64,000 bases of DNA from Helicobacter acinonychis (GCF_900461455.1 NZ_UGIA01000001.1:806001-870000), one strand, 5' to 3'. Shown: positions 27,466-36,829, counted from the first letter of the stretch. Made by a program: numbers and translations. Notes: generated by a model from the sequence alone, not told the origin.

Positions 27466-28410
27466 TTAAAAAATGAACGCATAATTCACTAATAAAAAAC
27501 TAGAGCGTTTGAATTGGTTGTTAGCCGAAATCAACAAACGCTTATCATCTTCTTTATTTTGATAAATCGCCCCCTCTTCTACCCCCATTCTCAAATAGCT
27601 AATGGGGAATTTTGTGCCAATCTCTAAGCGGTGTTTCCTATAAAGCGTCAAACTCACGCCCACATTAAAAGTGTAATCCACTTCAATCAAGGATTTCCAT
27701 AAAAAATTAGGGCTTGAATAACCCCCTACAACCAAATCCCTCCCATTTTGATTAGGTTTATCTTGATAAAGCATAAGCCCTATCCCAAAACCCGCATAAA
27801 CGCCTAAAAAATGCTTTTTAGTCTTAAAATCTAAAGGCATATCAAACAATAAATCCGTATTGACAGCCCCTAAAACATAGATAAACGAGCCAACAGATTG
27901 CTTAAGAGCGCTCTCTTTTAACACCCCTCCCCCAAGCAATAAATCCCCATAAAATCGTGTCCCAAAATAAGGCACAAAGTATTTTTGATATCCGAATTTA
28001 ACGCTAATCATAGAAACAGGAGCGTTAATGTTGATATTGTTTTTAAACGCGCTAGGGCTATTCACGCCGTATTTATCATCCATCTCCCCTTGATAAGACA
28101 AATTGAACACCCCATAAGCATACCCACCCCCAAAAAACACCCCACTCTTATCGTCGGCTATGGAATAAGCCTTGAGTAATTTTTCTTTTTTCTTGGAAGA
28201 GAGTTTAGGGTAAGTCCGATCTAAATACTCTTCTTCAAACTTATCCTTATCCATCTCTTTGGGCGAAACCCCTTTTTCTGTGAGCTGTTGCTTTAAATTT
28301 TTTATTTTTTCATCTAATTGTTGGTTTTCTTCTTCTAAATTGTCATAATCTGTCGCTTGAAGTCCCATAATGAGCACTAGATAAATCAAACAATATTTAA
28401 GTTTCAACAT
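27466..28410 (-). CDS. Helicobacter outer-membrane protein with N-terminal coiled coil (first of three)
   Basis: A signal peptide (MLKLKYCLIYLVLIMGLQAT) is followed by a coiled coil (DNLEEENQQLDEKIKNLKQQL). The barrel-like region has the patterns KFGYQKYFVPYFGTRFYGD, LDFKTKKHFLGVYAGFG and VGVSLTLYRKHRLEIGTKFP. The last residues LLVNYAFIF end in Phe as barrel proteins do. The 314-residue protein is a paralogue of the next two genes, which share the GYQKYF, YGDLLLGG/YGEYLGG and RHRxELGxK blocks. Function is unknown. It lies three bases before the LytM-like gene. Confidence 0.8.
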   Translation of the reverse strand: MLKLKYCLIYLVLIMGLQATDYDNLEEENQQLDEKIKNLKQQLTEKGVSPKEMDKDKFEEEYLDRTYPKLSSKKKEKLLKAYSIADDKSGVFFGGGYAYGVFNLSYQGEMDDKYGVNSPSAFKNNININAPVSMISVKFGYQKYFVPYFGTRFYGDLLLGGGVLKESALKQSVGSFIYVLGAVNTDLLFDMPLDFKTKKHFLGVYAGFGIGLMLYQDKPNQNGRDLVVGGYSSPNFLWKSLIEVDYTFNVGVSLTLYRKHRLEIGTKFPISYLRMGVEEGAIYQNKEDDKRLLISANNQFKRSSFLLVNYAFIF

Positions 28411-28418
28411 TTTAGCCC

Positions 28419-29264
28419 TTACAATAAATAGTTGTAACTAATATAATAAATATTAGTGCTTTTAAAATAATATAAAAAGGTTTGCGAAGTTTCTTTTAAA
28501 GGGGGCATTTTTAGGGCTAATTCAAAGCGGTGTTTGAGGTTGAGCGTCATGCTCACCCCTAGATTTAACACTAACCCAAACGCATTGGGCTGCGAATACT
28601 CTTTGATTTCTTTTAAATTTTGATACATCCCATTCCACCCCACTCCAACGCCTCCAAATATCCCTAACGCAAACCTTTTTTCTTTATCAATAGGCTTATC
28701 CATCAACAGATCAATATTCAAGCTCGCCGTTTGATAAGAGGCTAAAGAATCGCTTTGAAACCCTTTCATTGCCCCCCCTAAATACTCCCCATATAAGCGT
28801 AACCCACTAATCCCACTAGTAAAATACTTTTGATACCCACTCCTTAAACCATACAGCAAAGGATAAGCTTGAATGCCTCCTGTAATATTAAAATTATCAT
28901 AAGAATGGGCGTTAGGATGAGCGTTAATCCTCATACCGCCAAGGATAGCCCCTACAAAAAAACCGCTCTTAGTTTTAGCCATTTGCTGGAATAAGATGGC
29001 CTCATTTTTTTCATGCAATTCCCCTTTGAGCATGTAAAGTTGGCGTTTTTTCTTATGGATTTCTTCAAGCAGGCTTTTTTCATCAACGCTCTTTGCAACT
29101 TCTTTTTTCTCTTCATTAAGCTCTAGCGTTTGGGGGTGTTTTTCTTCCGAAAGAATAGGGGCACCTCTATCTTTGGTTATATTCTCTTCAGCATGCAAAT
29201 TGAATACAAAGCTCAAACATAAAATAAGATTTTTTATTTTTTTAGAACACATATTGATACCCAA
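28419..29264 (-). CDS. Helicobacter outer-membrane protein (second of three)
   Basis: The 281-residue product may start at ATG 29264 or at 29252 (MCSKKIKNLILCLSFVFNLHA), which gives a better signal peptide. A Lys/Glu-rich coiled segment follows (EKSLLEEIHKKKRQLYMLKG). The barrel has RSGYQKYFTSGISGLRLYGE, LDKPIDKEKRFALGIFGG and VSMTLNLKHRFELALKMP, and ends YISYNYLL. It is a paralogue of its neighbours on both sides. The start overlaps the end of the third gene, so the three form one operon that continues into the LytM-like gene. Confidence 0.8.
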   Translation of the reverse strand: MGINMCSKKIKNLILCLSFVFNLHAEENITKDRGAPILSEEKHPQTLELNEEKKEVAKSVDEKSLLEEIHKKKRQLYMLKGELHEKNEAILFQQMAKTKSGFFVGAILGGMRINAHPNAHSYDNFNITGGIQAYPLLYGLRSGYQKYFTSGISGLRLYGEYLGGAMKGFQSDSLASYQTASLNIDLLMDKPIDKEKRFALGIFGGVGVGWNGMYQNLKEIKEYSQPNAFGLVLNLGVSMTLNLKHRFELALKMPPLKETSQTFLYYFKSTNIYYISYNYLL

Positions 29265-29973
29265 TGTTTGCTATAGCTCCCCACCAAGTCTCTTTTGAAG
29301 AGCTGGATTGTAAAAAAGGGAAATTATTCAAAATTTTTAATCCAAATTCAATGCGGTTTTTTTCCAATATGGTTAGCGCTAATCCTGCGTTAAAAGACAT
29401 CCCCCATTCCGCCGTATAATTGATCCCATGCGACACAACCCCTAAACCTAAACCCATATACCCTCCCATGTAAAGGTATTTCCCCACAAAAGGCAAAGGA
29501 AAATCCAATAAAAAATCCCCATTCAACATGACCGATTGAAACCCAACGCTCCCAAAGTCCGCTTTTTTAGGAACCCCTCCATAATATTGGATATAAATGC
29601 GCCTACCAATAATATTGGGTCTAACCAAACGTGCAAAAAACGACGGCCTAAAGGTTTGATAGCCAAAACGCAAGCCATAAGCAAACAAATAATTTAAAAT
29701 ATTCCCAGTAATGCTAGAACTATTGGTTTTGACCATGATTTCGTGGTTATAAAAAAACCCAGTATTGATCCCTAAAATAAGCCCACTTTTAGCGTTCGCT
29801 CTCTTTAAGTTTTTAATTAATTCTTCCACTTCTTTGTCTTCATAGGCTTTATAATACTTGATGTATTTGTAATATTTCGGATCTAGGGTGTCATAATCAA
29901 GTGCATTCAACCCCGTATAAAACCCCATTAAAGACAATAAAACAGCTTGTTTGTTAAAACCCAAAATCGCCAA
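29242..29973 (-). CDS. Helicobacter outer-membrane protein (third of three, operon start)
   Basis: The 243-residue protein has a signal-like start (AVLLSLMGFYTGLNALDYD), a short charged segment, and barrel blocks LRFGYQTFRPSFFARLVRP, GRRIYIQYYGGV, LPFVGKYLYMGGYMGLGLG and LALTILEKNRIEFGLKI, ending GYQYVF. The blocks match those of the next two genes, so all three descend from tandem duplication. It is first in the operon. A 138-base gap holds the divergent promoters toward this gene and panB. No adhesin or porin role can be assigned. Confidence 0.8.
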   Translation of the reverse strand: MAILGFNKQAVLLSLMGFYTGLNALDYDTLDPKYYKYIKYYKAYEDKEVEELIKNLKRANAKSGLILGINTGFFYNHEIMVKTNSSSITGNILNYLFAYGLRFGYQTFRPSFFARLVRPNIIGRRIYIQYYGGVPKKADFGSVGFQSVMLNGDFLLDFPLPFVGKYLYMGGYMGLGLGVVSHGINYTAEWGMSFNAGLALTILEKNRIEFGLKILNNFPFLQSSSSKETWWGAIANIGYQYVF

Positions 29974-30111
29974 ATCCCTTGAATTGTTTGTTAAAAGTTT
30001 CTTTCAATTATACTAAAATAATCAAAATCCCCAATTAAAAATGGAGTAAAATTTTTACCCACCCTTAAAGTCATGCTACAATGCCACCATATTTAACCAT
30101 AGGATTTTCCA

Positions 30112-30924
30112 ATGAGCATGCAAACCGCTAAAACCAAAAAAATCACCCTCAACCATCTCCAAGCTAAAAAAAATCACGAAAAAATCATTGCCATTACCGC
30201 TTATGATGCCCTATTCGCTCAAATGTTTGACCCCATAGTAGATGTGATCTTAGTGGGCGATAGTTTGAATATGAGTTTTTTCAATCAAAACGACACTTTA
30301 AGCGCAAGTTTAGAGATGATGCTTTATCACACTAAAGCGGTTTGTATGGGTGCTAAAACCCCTTTTATCATCACAGACATGCCCTTTGGAAGCTATAAAG
30401 ATGAAAAAACAGCCCTAAAAAACGCCATTAAAGTTTATAAAGAAACCCAAGCGAGCGCGATCAAACTAGAAGGCGGTAAAGAAAAAGCAAAGCTAGTTAA
30501 AACGCTCACTAATGAAGGCGTTATTGTGGTGGGGCATATCGGCTTGATGCCCCAATTTGTGCGACTTGATGGAGGCTATAAGATTAAGGGTAAAAATGAA
30601 GAGCAACAAAAGAAGCTTTTAGAAGATGCGTTGAGTTTAGAAGAAGCTGGGGTGGGTTTGTTGGTTTTAGAAGGCATAACCACCCCTATCGCTCAAGTGA
30701 TCACTCAAAAAATCAAGATCCCCACGATCGGTATAGGGAGTGGCAAGGATTGCGACGGACAGATTTTGGTGTGGAGCGATATGCTAGGTTTTTTTGATAG
30801 TTTTAAGCCCAAATTTGTGCGAGAATATCTTAAAGGGAAAGAATTGGTTCAAAAAGCGATTGAACAATACGCTGATGATGTGAAAAAAGGGTTTTTCCCT
30901 AACGAATTAGAAAGTTATCATTAA
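30112..30924 (+). CDS. panB: 3-methyl-2-oxobutanoate hydroxymethyltransferase
   Basis: PanB makes ketopantoate for pantothenate and CoA. The 270-residue protein has [27 protein letters not shown] with a metal-binding Asp, [28 protein letters not shown] and [32 protein letters not shown] follows further on. The start may be 30112 or 30118 (MQTAKTKK). The stop codon overlaps the ruvB start by one base, so both are expected on the same transcript. Confidence 0.97.
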   Translation: MSMQTAKTKKITLNHLQAKKNHEKIIAITAYDALFAQMFDPIVDVILVGDSLNMSFFNQNDTLSASLEMMLYHTKAVCMGAKTPFIITDMPFGSYKDEKTALKNAIKVYKETQASAIKLEGGKEKAKLVKTLTNEGVIVVGHIGLMPQFVRLDGGYKIKGKNEEQQKKLLEDALSLEEAGVGLLVLEGITTPIAQVITQKIKIPTIGIGSGKDCDGQILVWSDMLGFFDSFKPKFVREYLKGKELVQKAIEQYADDVKKGFFPNELESYH

Positions 30925-31934
30925 TGAAAGAACGGATAGTCAATTTAGAAACTTTGGACTTTGAAACTTCCCAAGAAGTGAGTTTGCGCCCTGATCTTTG
31001 GGAAAATTATATCGGTCAAGAAAAGATTAAGAACAACTTGCAAATTTCTATTTGTGCGGCTAAAAAACGCCAAGAGAGTTTGGATCACATGCTCTTTTTT
31101 GGCCCACCGGGTTTGGGTAAAACCTCTATTAGTCATATCATCGCTAAAGAAATGGAAACCAATATCAAAATCACCGCCGCTCCCATGATAGAAAAAAGCG
31201 GTGATTTGGCTGCCATTCTCACTAATTTGCAAGCCAAAGACATTCTTTTTATTGATGAAATCCACCGGCTTAGCCCAGCAATTGAAGAGGTTTTATACCC
31301 AGCTATGGAAGACTTTAGGTTGGATATTATTATAGGTTCAGGCCCGGCCGCTCAAACCATTAAAATTGATTTACCCCCTTTCACCCTTATTGGTGCTACC
31401 ACTAGAGTGGGAATGCTCTCTAACCCTTTGAGAGACAGATTTGGCATGAGTTTTAGAATGCAATTTTATAGCCCTAGCGAACTAGCTCTCATTATCAAAA
31501 AAGCCGCCACAAAACTTAATCAAGACATCAAAGAAGAAAGCGCTGATGAAATCGCTAAAAGGAGTAGAGGCACGCCAAGGATCGCTTTAAGACTTTTAAA
31601 AAGGGTGCGCGATTTTGCACTCGTTAAAAATTCAAGCTTGATGGATTTAAATATCACTTTGCATGCTTTGAATGAATTAGGCGTGAATGAATTGGGCTTT
31701 GATGAAGCGGATTTAGCGTATTTATCTTTGTTGGCTAACGCCCAAGGAAAACCGGTTGGCTTGAACACGATTGCAGCGTCTATGAGAGAAGATGAAAGCA
31801 CGATTGAAGATGTGATTGAGCCTTTTTTACTCGCTAATGGTTATTTAGAGCGCACGGCTAAAGGCAGGATCGCCACGCCTAAAACCCACGCGCTTTTAAA
31901 AATCCCCACTCTAAAGTCTCAAAGTTTATTTTAA
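30924..31934 (+). CDS. ruvB: Holliday junction branch migration helicase RuvB
   Basis: RuvB is the hexameric ATPase that drives branch migration with RuvA. The 336-residue protein contains the N-terminal [20 protein letters not shown], Walker [18 protein letters not shown], Walker [16 protein letters not shown], sensor [18 protein letters not shown] and the winged-helix C-terminus ([26 protein letters not shown]). The length is normal. It is translationally coupled to panB; tatB follows after a 67-base gap. Confidence 0.98.
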   Translation: MKERIVNLETLDFETSQEVSLRPDLWENYIGQEKIKNNLQISICAAKKRQESLDHMLFFGPPGLGKTSISHIIAKEMETNIKITAAPMIEKSGDLAAILTNLQAKDILFIDEIHRLSPAIEEVLYPAMEDFRLDIIIGSGPAAQTIKIDLPPFTLIGATTRVGMLSNPLRDRFGMSFRMQFYSPSELALIIKKAATKLNQDIKEESADEIAKRSRGTPRIALRLLKRVRDFALVKNSSLMDLNITLHALNELGVNELGFDEADLAYLSLLANAQGKPVGLNTIAASMREDESTIEDVIEPFLLANGYLERTAKGRIATPKTHALLKIPTLKSQSLF

Positions 31935-32001
31935 GCTTGTTTAGAAAGAAAATTACACTACAATAACGATAAAATTTTAAAGGGCATAAGAGTAAATCAT
32001 T

Positions 32002-32469
32002 ATGTTTGGCATGGGCTTTTTTGAAATCCTTGTGGTGTTGGTTGTAGCGATTATTTTTTTAGGGCCAGAAAAATTCCCCCAGGCTGTCGTGGATGTGGTG
32101 AAATTTTTTCGTGCCGTTAAAAAAACGCTCAATGACGCTAAGGACACTTTGGACAAAGAAATCAATATTGAAGAAATAAAAAAAGAAACCTTAGAGTATC
32201 AAAAACTCTTTGAAGACAAGATTGAAGGTCTTAAGGGTGTTAGGATTGAAGAACTAGAAGACGCTAAAATAGTGGCAGAAAAAGAGATTAAAAGCGTTCA
32301 GGATTTGATGCAAGATTATAAACAAAGCCTAGAGAACAACGCACCCCCTAAACATTTAAATAAAGAAGTTTCCAACAGAGAAGTTTTCCATAATGAGCCT
32401 CCTAAAGAAATAGAATTAATCGCTAATAACAACACAACAAAACACGACAAAGAAAAAGAGCATGTTTGA
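32002..32469 (+). CDS. tatB: Twin-arginine translocase subunit TatB
   Basis: The 155-residue protein has the TatA/B plan: a single membrane helix (FFEILVVLVVAIIFLGPEKF) with the FGP hinge, an amphipathic helix (AVVDVVKFFRAVKKTLN), then a long charged tail. The size and linkage to tatC point to TatB rather than TatA, which in H. pylori lies elsewhere. It overlaps tatC by eight bases. TatB receives folded precursors from TatC. The tail (HLNKEVSNREVFHNE) is variable in the family. Confidence 0.94.
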   Translation: MFGMGFFEILVVLVVAIIFLGPEKFPQAVVDVVKFFRAVKKTLNDAKDTLDKEINIEEIKKETLEYQKLFEDKIEGLKGVRIEELEDAKIVAEKEIKSVQDLMQDYKQSLENNAPPKHLNKEVSNREVFHNEPPKEIELIANNNTTKHDKEKEHV

Positions 32470-33202
32470 AGATTTAAAACCGCATTTACAGGAATTAAGA
32501 AAGCGTTTGATGGTTTCTGTAGGAACGATTTTAGTGGCGTTTTTGGGGTGTTTCCATTTTTGGAAAAATATTTTTGAATTTGTTAAAAACTCCTATAAAG
32601 GCACGCTCATCCAACTCTCCCCTATTGAAGGGGTCATGGTGGCGGTTAAAATTAGTTTTTCAGCCGCTATTGTCATTTCCATGCCTATTATTTTTTGGCA
32701 ATTATGGCTCTTTATCGCTCCAGGGCTTTATAAAAATGAAAAAAAGGTGATTTTGCCTTTTGTGTTTTTTGGGAGTGGGATGTTTTTGATTGGGGCGGCA
32801 TTTTCTTACTATGTGGTGTTTCCTTTTATCATTGAATATTTAGCCACTTTTGGGAGCGATGTGTTTGCGGCTAATATTTCTGCATCCAGTTATGTGAGCT
32901 TTTTCATGCGCTTGATTTTAGGCTTTGGCGTGGCGTTTGAATTGCCCGTTTTGGCGTATTTTTTAGCTAAAGTGGGCTTGATTACCGATGCGAGCTTGAA
33001 AGCGTATTTTAAATACGCTATTGTAGTGATTTTTATTGTAGCGGCGATTATCACTCCCCCTGATGTGGTGAGTCAAATCTTTATGGCATTGCCTTTAGTA
33101 GGGCTTTATGGGCTTTCTATTTTGATTGCAAAATTTGTCAATCCGGCTCTTAAAGACGACGAAGAAAGCAGTAAAGAAAATGAAAAAGCGAGTCGTAGTT
33201 GA
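32462..33202 (+). CDS. tatC: Twin-arginine translocase subunit TatC
   Basis: TatC binds the twin-arginine signal and forms the core of the translocon. The 246-residue protein starts with the signature HLQELRKRLMVSVG and has six membrane segments. It carries family motifs LSPIEGVMVAVKISF, PIIFWQLWLFIAPGLYKNEK and GFGVAFELPVLAYFLAKVG, and ITPPDVVSQIFMALPL near the end. Its overlaps with tatB (eight bases) and with queA (four bases) point to a single operon. A highly charged tail follows the sixth helix. Confidence 0.97.
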   Translation: MFEDLKPHLQELRKRLMVSVGTILVAFLGCFHFWKNIFEFVKNSYKGTLIQLSPIEGVMVAVKISFSAAIVISMPIIFWQLWLFIAPGLYKNEKKVILPFVFFGSGMFLIGAAFSYYVVFPFIIEYLATFGSDVFAANISASSYVSFFMRLILGFGVAFELPVLAYFLAKVGLITDASLKAYFKYAIVVIFIVAAIITPPDVVSQIFMALPLVGLYGLSILIAKFVNPALKDDEESSKENEKASRS

Positions 33203-34236
33203 AAGAATTTGATTTAGAAAGCTATGATTATCATTTGCCTAAAGAATTGATCGCAAACTACCCCATTTTACCTAAAGAAAAGGCTAAATTACTCATATAT
33301 GAAAGGCATTCACAAAAAATCACGCACACCACTTTTGAGCATGTTTTAGACTTTTTCCCTAAAAACACCCTTGTGGTGTTGAATGACACTAAAGTGATAA
33401 AGGCTAGGCTTTTTGGATCTAAATATGCCTTTTTGCCATCAAAAACGACCGAAGTGTTTTTCCACCGCTTCCTTAAAAACAATACCGCTTTAACTCAAAT
33501 CAAGGGTAAAATTAAAGTGGGGGATAAAATCTTTTTTGATGAAAATCATTACGCTGAAGTCTTGGAATTATTGAATAACGGCCAACGCTTGATCGCTTTT
33601 TATGACAATAAAACCCCATTAGATCAAGCAAGTATTTTAAAACTTTTAGAACAATACGGACACATGCCCTTGCCCCCCTACATTAAAAGAGCCGATGAAA
33701 GTTTGGATACGCTTGAATACCAGAGCGTGTTTGCTAAACATATCGGTGCGGTGGCTGCTCCTACAGCGTCGTTGCATTTTTCTCAAAATACTTTAGAAAA
33801 TTTATTGAAAGATTTTAAACACACTTTTTTAACCTTGCATGTGGGAGCTGGGACTTTTGCTAGCGTAGAAACTAAAGATATTAGAGAGCATCAAATCCAT
33901 ACAGAGGTTTTACACATTCCTAAAAAGAGCCAAGAAATTTTACAAAAATCCCAAGAAATTTTATGCATCGGCACGACCGCTTTAAGGAGCGTGGAATATT
34001 TCAAGCGTTTAAAAACCCCTAAGCAAGAGGCGTTTGAATGCGATATTTTCTTGCATCTTGCTAACCCAATCCAACATGCTAATTATTTACTCACTAATTT
34101 CCACTTGCCCAAATCAAGCCTTTTAATGCTTGTGAGTGCGATGATAGGATTAGAAAAAACCAAAGAAATCTATCAAATAGCCATAGAAAAAAAGTATCGT
34201 TTTTATTCTTATGGCGATGGGATGTTGATTTTATGA
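33199..34236 (+). CDS. queA: S-adenosylmethionine:tRNA ribosyltransferase-isomerase
   Basis: QueA builds epoxyqueuosine on tRNA from preQ1 and SAM. The 345-residue protein starts LESYDYHLPKELIANYP, as family members do, and has VVLNDTKVIKARLFG, HMPLPPYIKR, YQSVFAKHIGAVAAPTASLH, LTLHVGAGTF and CIGTTALRSVEY. LTNFHLPKSSLLMLVSAMIG precedes the end. Length matches. The frame starts with TTG at 33199, overlapping tatC by four bases. It overlaps rsmG by four bases. Confidence 0.97.
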   Translation: MKEFDLESYDYHLPKELIANYPILPKEKAKLLIYERHSQKITHTTFEHVLDFFPKNTLVVLNDTKVIKARLFGSKYAFLPSKTTEVFFHRFLKNNTALTQIKGKIKVGDKIFFDENHYAEVLELLNNGQRLIAFYDNKTPLDQASILKLLEQYGHMPLPPYIKRADESLDTLEYQSVFAKHIGAVAAPTASLHFSQNTLENLLKDFKHTFLTLHVGAGTFASVETKDIREHQIHTEVLHIPKKSQEILQKSQEILCIGTTALRSVEYFKRLKTPKQEAFECDIFLHLANPIQHANYLLTNFHLPKSSLLMLVSAMIGLEKTKEIYQIAIEKKYRFYSYGDGMLIL

Positions 34237-34769
34237 ACCCCTTATTGCAAGACTATGCACGCATCCTTTTAGAATGGAACCAAACGCACAATTTAAGCGG
34301 TGCGAAACATTTAAGCGAGTTAGAGCCCCAGATCACAGACGCTCTAAAACCCTTAGAATTTATCAAAGATTTTAAAAGTTGCTTGGATATTGGGAGCGGA
34401 GCAGGTCTTCCGGCTATCCCTTTAGCCCTTGAAAAGCCTGAAGTAAAATTCATTCTTTTAGAGCCTAGAATGAAAAGAGCGGCTTTTTTAAACTACCTTA
34501 AAAGTGTTTTGCCTTTAAAAAACATTGAAATTGTTAAAAAGCGTTTGGAAGAGTATCAAAATCCCTTACAAGTGGATTTAATCACCTCTAGAGCGGTCGC
34601 TAACTCTTCTTTTTTGATAGAAAAAAGCCAACGCTTCCTAAACGATAAGGGGTATTTTTTATTCTATAAAGGCGAGCAGTTAAAAGATGAAATCGCTTAT
34701 AAAGACACTGAATGCTTTATATGCAAAAAGCGCATTTATTTTTACAAACCAAAGGAAAGTCTATGTTAA
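34233..34769 (+). CDS. rsmG: 16S rRNA (guanine-N7) methyltransferase RsmG
   Basis: RsmG methylates G527 of 16S rRNA. The 178-residue protein has the N-terminal YARILLEWNQTHNLSGAK, the SAM motif CLDIGSGAGLPAIPLALEKP, motif LLEPRMKRAAFLNYL and LITSRAVANSS. It is somewhat shorter than the E. coli enzyme, as is usual in Helicobacter. It overlaps queA at its start and the next small gene at its end. Confidence 0.95.
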   Translation: MNPLLQDYARILLEWNQTHNLSGAKHLSELEPQITDALKPLEFIKDFKSCLDIGSGAGLPAIPLALEKPEVKFILLEPRMKRAAFLNYLKSVLPLKNIEIVKKRLEEYQNPLQVDLITSRAVANSSFLIEKSQRFLNDKGYFLFYKGEQLKDEIAYKDTECFICKKRIYFYKPKESLC

Positions 34770-34993
34770 GAATTTTAATCCCCTTACTCATTATTGCGTG
34801 GATTTTATGGCGTTTGTTTTTAAAGCAAAAACCCAATAAAGACAACCACTCTTACACACAACAAACCCCTAAAGAATTAGAAGATCACATGATTGTATGC
34901 TCTAAATGCCAAACCTATGTCTCTAGCAAAGACGCCATTTATAGTGGGGCTGTGGCGTATTGCAGTGAAACTTGCTTGAATGATAAGGGGTAA
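34763..34993 (+). CDS. Small membrane-anchored Cys-rich protein (PP0621-like)
   Basis: I chose ATG 34763 (MLRILIPLLIIAWILWRLF), which follows GGAAAG, over the upstream in-frame ATG at 34712. The 76-residue protein has one N-terminal membrane helix and a C-terminal metal-binding-like knuckle: MIVCSKCQTYVSSKDAI then AYCSETCL. Four Cys in two CxxC-like pairs suggest a zinc ribbon. Similar short proteins are widespread in proteobacteria; their function is not known to me. The gene overlaps the rsmG stop. Confidence 0.8.
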   Translation: MLRILIPLLIIAWILWRLFLKQKPNKDNHSYTQQTPKELEDHMIVCSKCQTYVSSKDAIYSGAVAYCSETCLNDKG

Positions 34994-34995
34994 AA

Positions 34996-35403
34996 ATGCT
35001 TATTTTAGGACACCCTTTAATCCCTAGTCCTCGTTTTATTTTCATTAAAAACACCGATGACATTCATTCTAGCACCAATAACGATATAGTGTATTTTGAA
35101 GCGCACCCAAAAAATTTGGAATTAGCCAAATATTGCTTTGAAAATAGCGTCAATTTTAGCGTCGTTTTTTTGTTGCACAAGACAGAAACGGATATCTTTT
35201 TTTTATTCAACGCCTTTAAGCCACACTATTATATTTTTAAGGACATTAAGCAAGCCATTACCGCCCAATCGCACGCCACTAATTATTTGTTGGATAGTAA
35301 AATTTTATTTTCTATGGATTTAAATGATACAGAATTATGGGAAATTTGCGCGAAAAATCAAATTGATGGCGTTATTTCAAAAGATTTGATTCTTTTAAAA
35401 TAA
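34996..35403 (+). CDS. Hypothetical protein, unknown function
   Basis: The 135-residue product begins MLILGHPLIPSPRFIFIKNT. It has strands and helices of a small cytoplasmic alpha/beta protein (KNLELAKYCFENSVNFSVVF, FNAFKPHYYIFKD, IDGVISKDLILLK). No signal peptide or membrane segment is present. I recognise no family. It starts two bases after the preceding small gene and ends 46 bases before tRNA-Ser, so it is the last gene of the panB-ruvB-tat-queA-rsmG run. Confidence 0.75.
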   Translation: MLILGHPLIPSPRFIFIKNTDDIHSSTNNDIVYFEAHPKNLELAKYCFENSVNFSVVFLLHKTETDIFFLFNAFKPHYYIFKDIKQAITAQSHATNYLLDSKILFSMDLNDTELWEICAKNQIDGVISKDLILLK

Positions 35404-35449
35404 GCCCTTTTTAAACAAAAACTAGTTATAATAAGCCCCTTTAAAAAAA

Positions 35450-35537
35450 GGGGAGATGTCCGAGTGGTTGAAGGAGCACGCCTGGAACGCGTGTAAGGTG
35501 CAAGCCTTCGAGGGTTCGAATCCCTCTCTCTCCGCCA
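35450..35537 (+). tRNA. tRNA-Ser (anticodon GGA)
   Basis: The 88-base gene folds as a class II tRNA. GGGGAGA pairs with TCTCTCC (one G-U), followed by discriminator G and encoded CCA. The anticodon arm is CACGC-CTGGAAC-GCGTG with anticodon GGA. A long variable arm (AAGGTGCAAGCCTT) and a T arm with GGTTCGAATCC follow. It reads UCC/UCU codons. Confidence 0.97.
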
Positions 35538-35538
35538 T

Positions 35539-36189
35539 TTAAAAATGCCACGAATGCGAGACAAAAAACAAAAAGCTCCTTTCAAACAAGCTATGCCTTT
35601 CAGGGGTTAGAAAGATTTTCATGCCAATTTCTACATCCACATTATGATACAAAACGATCGTGCGAAACTGCACCCCAAACACTCCGATAGCCCTGAAATA
35701 AGTGTTGCGGAAATTAAAATCTTTTAACGAATTCCAAGTATTCACCACCAAATCTTTGACTTTATTATTGAGCAGCCATGTGTTAGCCGCTAGTTGCAAG
35801 CCAAAGAAAAAAGCCCAACGGTTGATGGGGTTTTTAGCGTAAGCGACCATAAAATCCCCTCCCACCCCATAAGTGAACATGTTCGCTTGCAAAGTGGAAT
35901 TCTCATTAAAAAGCACATTCCCATAATCTACAAAAATATAATACCTAGAATACGCCCAATCGTTTTTAGGATTCACTTCATAGCCTTGCACGATTGAAGC
36001 CCCTTGCAAAAGCTTGTTGGCGCTTAAAGGACGCATAAACACCATGCCTACTTGATAAGATGAAGACATATAACCCAAATTTTTAGCGCCTAAATGATTT
36101 GCAAGACTTAAAAAGCCCACACAAAATATTAAAAATTTTGCATAACACACCCATTGGTGAAATTTTTGTTTTTCCTTCTTTAAAACCAT
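35539..36189 (-). CDS. Predicted Helicobacter outer-membrane protein
   Basis: The 216-residue protein has an N-terminal hydrophobic signal (FLIFCVGFLSLANHLGA). A barrel-like alternation follows (YMSSSYQVGMVFMRPLSANK, YGVGGDFMVAYAKN, FFFGLQLAANTWLL, VDVEIGMKIFLTPERHSLFE). It ends FLFFVSHSWHF with the aromatic C-terminal signature. The pattern matches small Helicobacter outer-membrane families, but I cannot name a subgroup. It is transcribed toward the tRNA, leaving 265 bases before cheY1. Confidence 0.75.
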   Translation of the reverse strand: MVLKKEKQKFHQWVCYAKFLIFCVGFLSLANHLGAKNLGYMSSSYQVGMVFMRPLSANKLLQGASIVQGYEVNPKNDWAYSRYYIFVDYGNVLFNENSTLQANMFTYGVGGDFMVAYAKNPINRWAFFFGLQLAANTWLLNNKVKDLVVNTWNSLKDFNFRNTYFRAIGVFGVQFRTIVLYHNVDVEIGMKIFLTPERHSLFERSFLFFVSHSWHF

Positions 36190-36359
36190 CCAATACCTTT
36201 TATGACACTCAAAAATTAGGGGTATTATCTAACTTTTAAGACTTATCATAATAAACAATCCAAATCCTTTTACAAATTGAGAATACTAATTAAATGCCTT
36301 ATATTAGTCAATAATAAATAAATATAATGTTAGTCAAGATAAATTTAATCAAAACATGC

Positions 36360-36365
36360 TATGAT
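36360..36365 (+). promoter_or_regulatory. Predicted -10 box of cheY1
   Basis: TATGAT lies about 90 bases before the cheY1 start codon, in an otherwise AT-rich region (36190-36454) with no gene. No convincing -35 element is visible, as is usual for the main H. pylori sigma factor. Confidence 0.45.
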
Positions 36366-36454
36366 TCGGAGAAAAATTTATCATTATAAGGCGTTAAGAA
36401 CGCTTTGGCTATTGAAAAGAATCTAATTGAAACAATCTTAAAAGGAGACGCACT

Positions 36455-36829
36455 TTGAAACTACTAGTAGTAGATGATAGCTCAACTATGAGAAGAATTA
36501 TTAAAAACACACTTTCACGCTTAGGCTATGAAGATATTTTAGAAGCTGAGCATGGGATAGAAGCTTGGGAAAAACTAGACGCTAACGCGGACACTAAAGT
36601 GCTGATTACAGATTGGAACATGCCTGAAATGAACGGCTTGGATCTCGTTAAGAAAGTGCGTGCGGATAGCCGTTTTAAAGAAATCCCCATTATTATGATC
36701 ACCACAGAGGGCGGTAAGGCTGAGGTTATTACCGCTTTAAAAGCCGGTGTGAATAATTACATTGTGAAACCTTTTACCCCCCAAGTTTTGAAAGAAAAAT
36801 TAGAGATTGTTTTAGGGACGAATGATTGA
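36455..36829 (+). CDS. cheY1: Chemotaxis response regulator CheY1
   Basis: CheY1 is phosphorylated by CheAY2 and binds FliM to reverse the motor. The 124-residue single-domain receiver begins MKLLVVDDSSTMRRIIKNTL, with the acidic pair DD. It has the phospho-Asp in VLITDWNMPEMNG, the Thr in MITTEGG and the Lys in YIVKPFTP. The start is TTG with a strong AAAGGAG site. Note that its target FliM is frameshifted in this window. The prmA start follows within a base of the stop. Confidence 0.96.
   Translation: MKLLVVDDSSTMRRIIKNTLSRLGYEDILEAEHGIEAWEKLDANADTKVLITDWNMPEMNGLDLVKKVRADSRFKEIPIIMITTEGGKAEVITALKAGVNNYIVKPFTPQVLKEKLEIVLGTND

Noticed and set aside
35358-35585. Minus-strand ORF with the string RRERDSNPRRLAPYTR
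   Set aside because: This is the classic false ORF made by translating the reverse complement of a tRNA-Ser gene.
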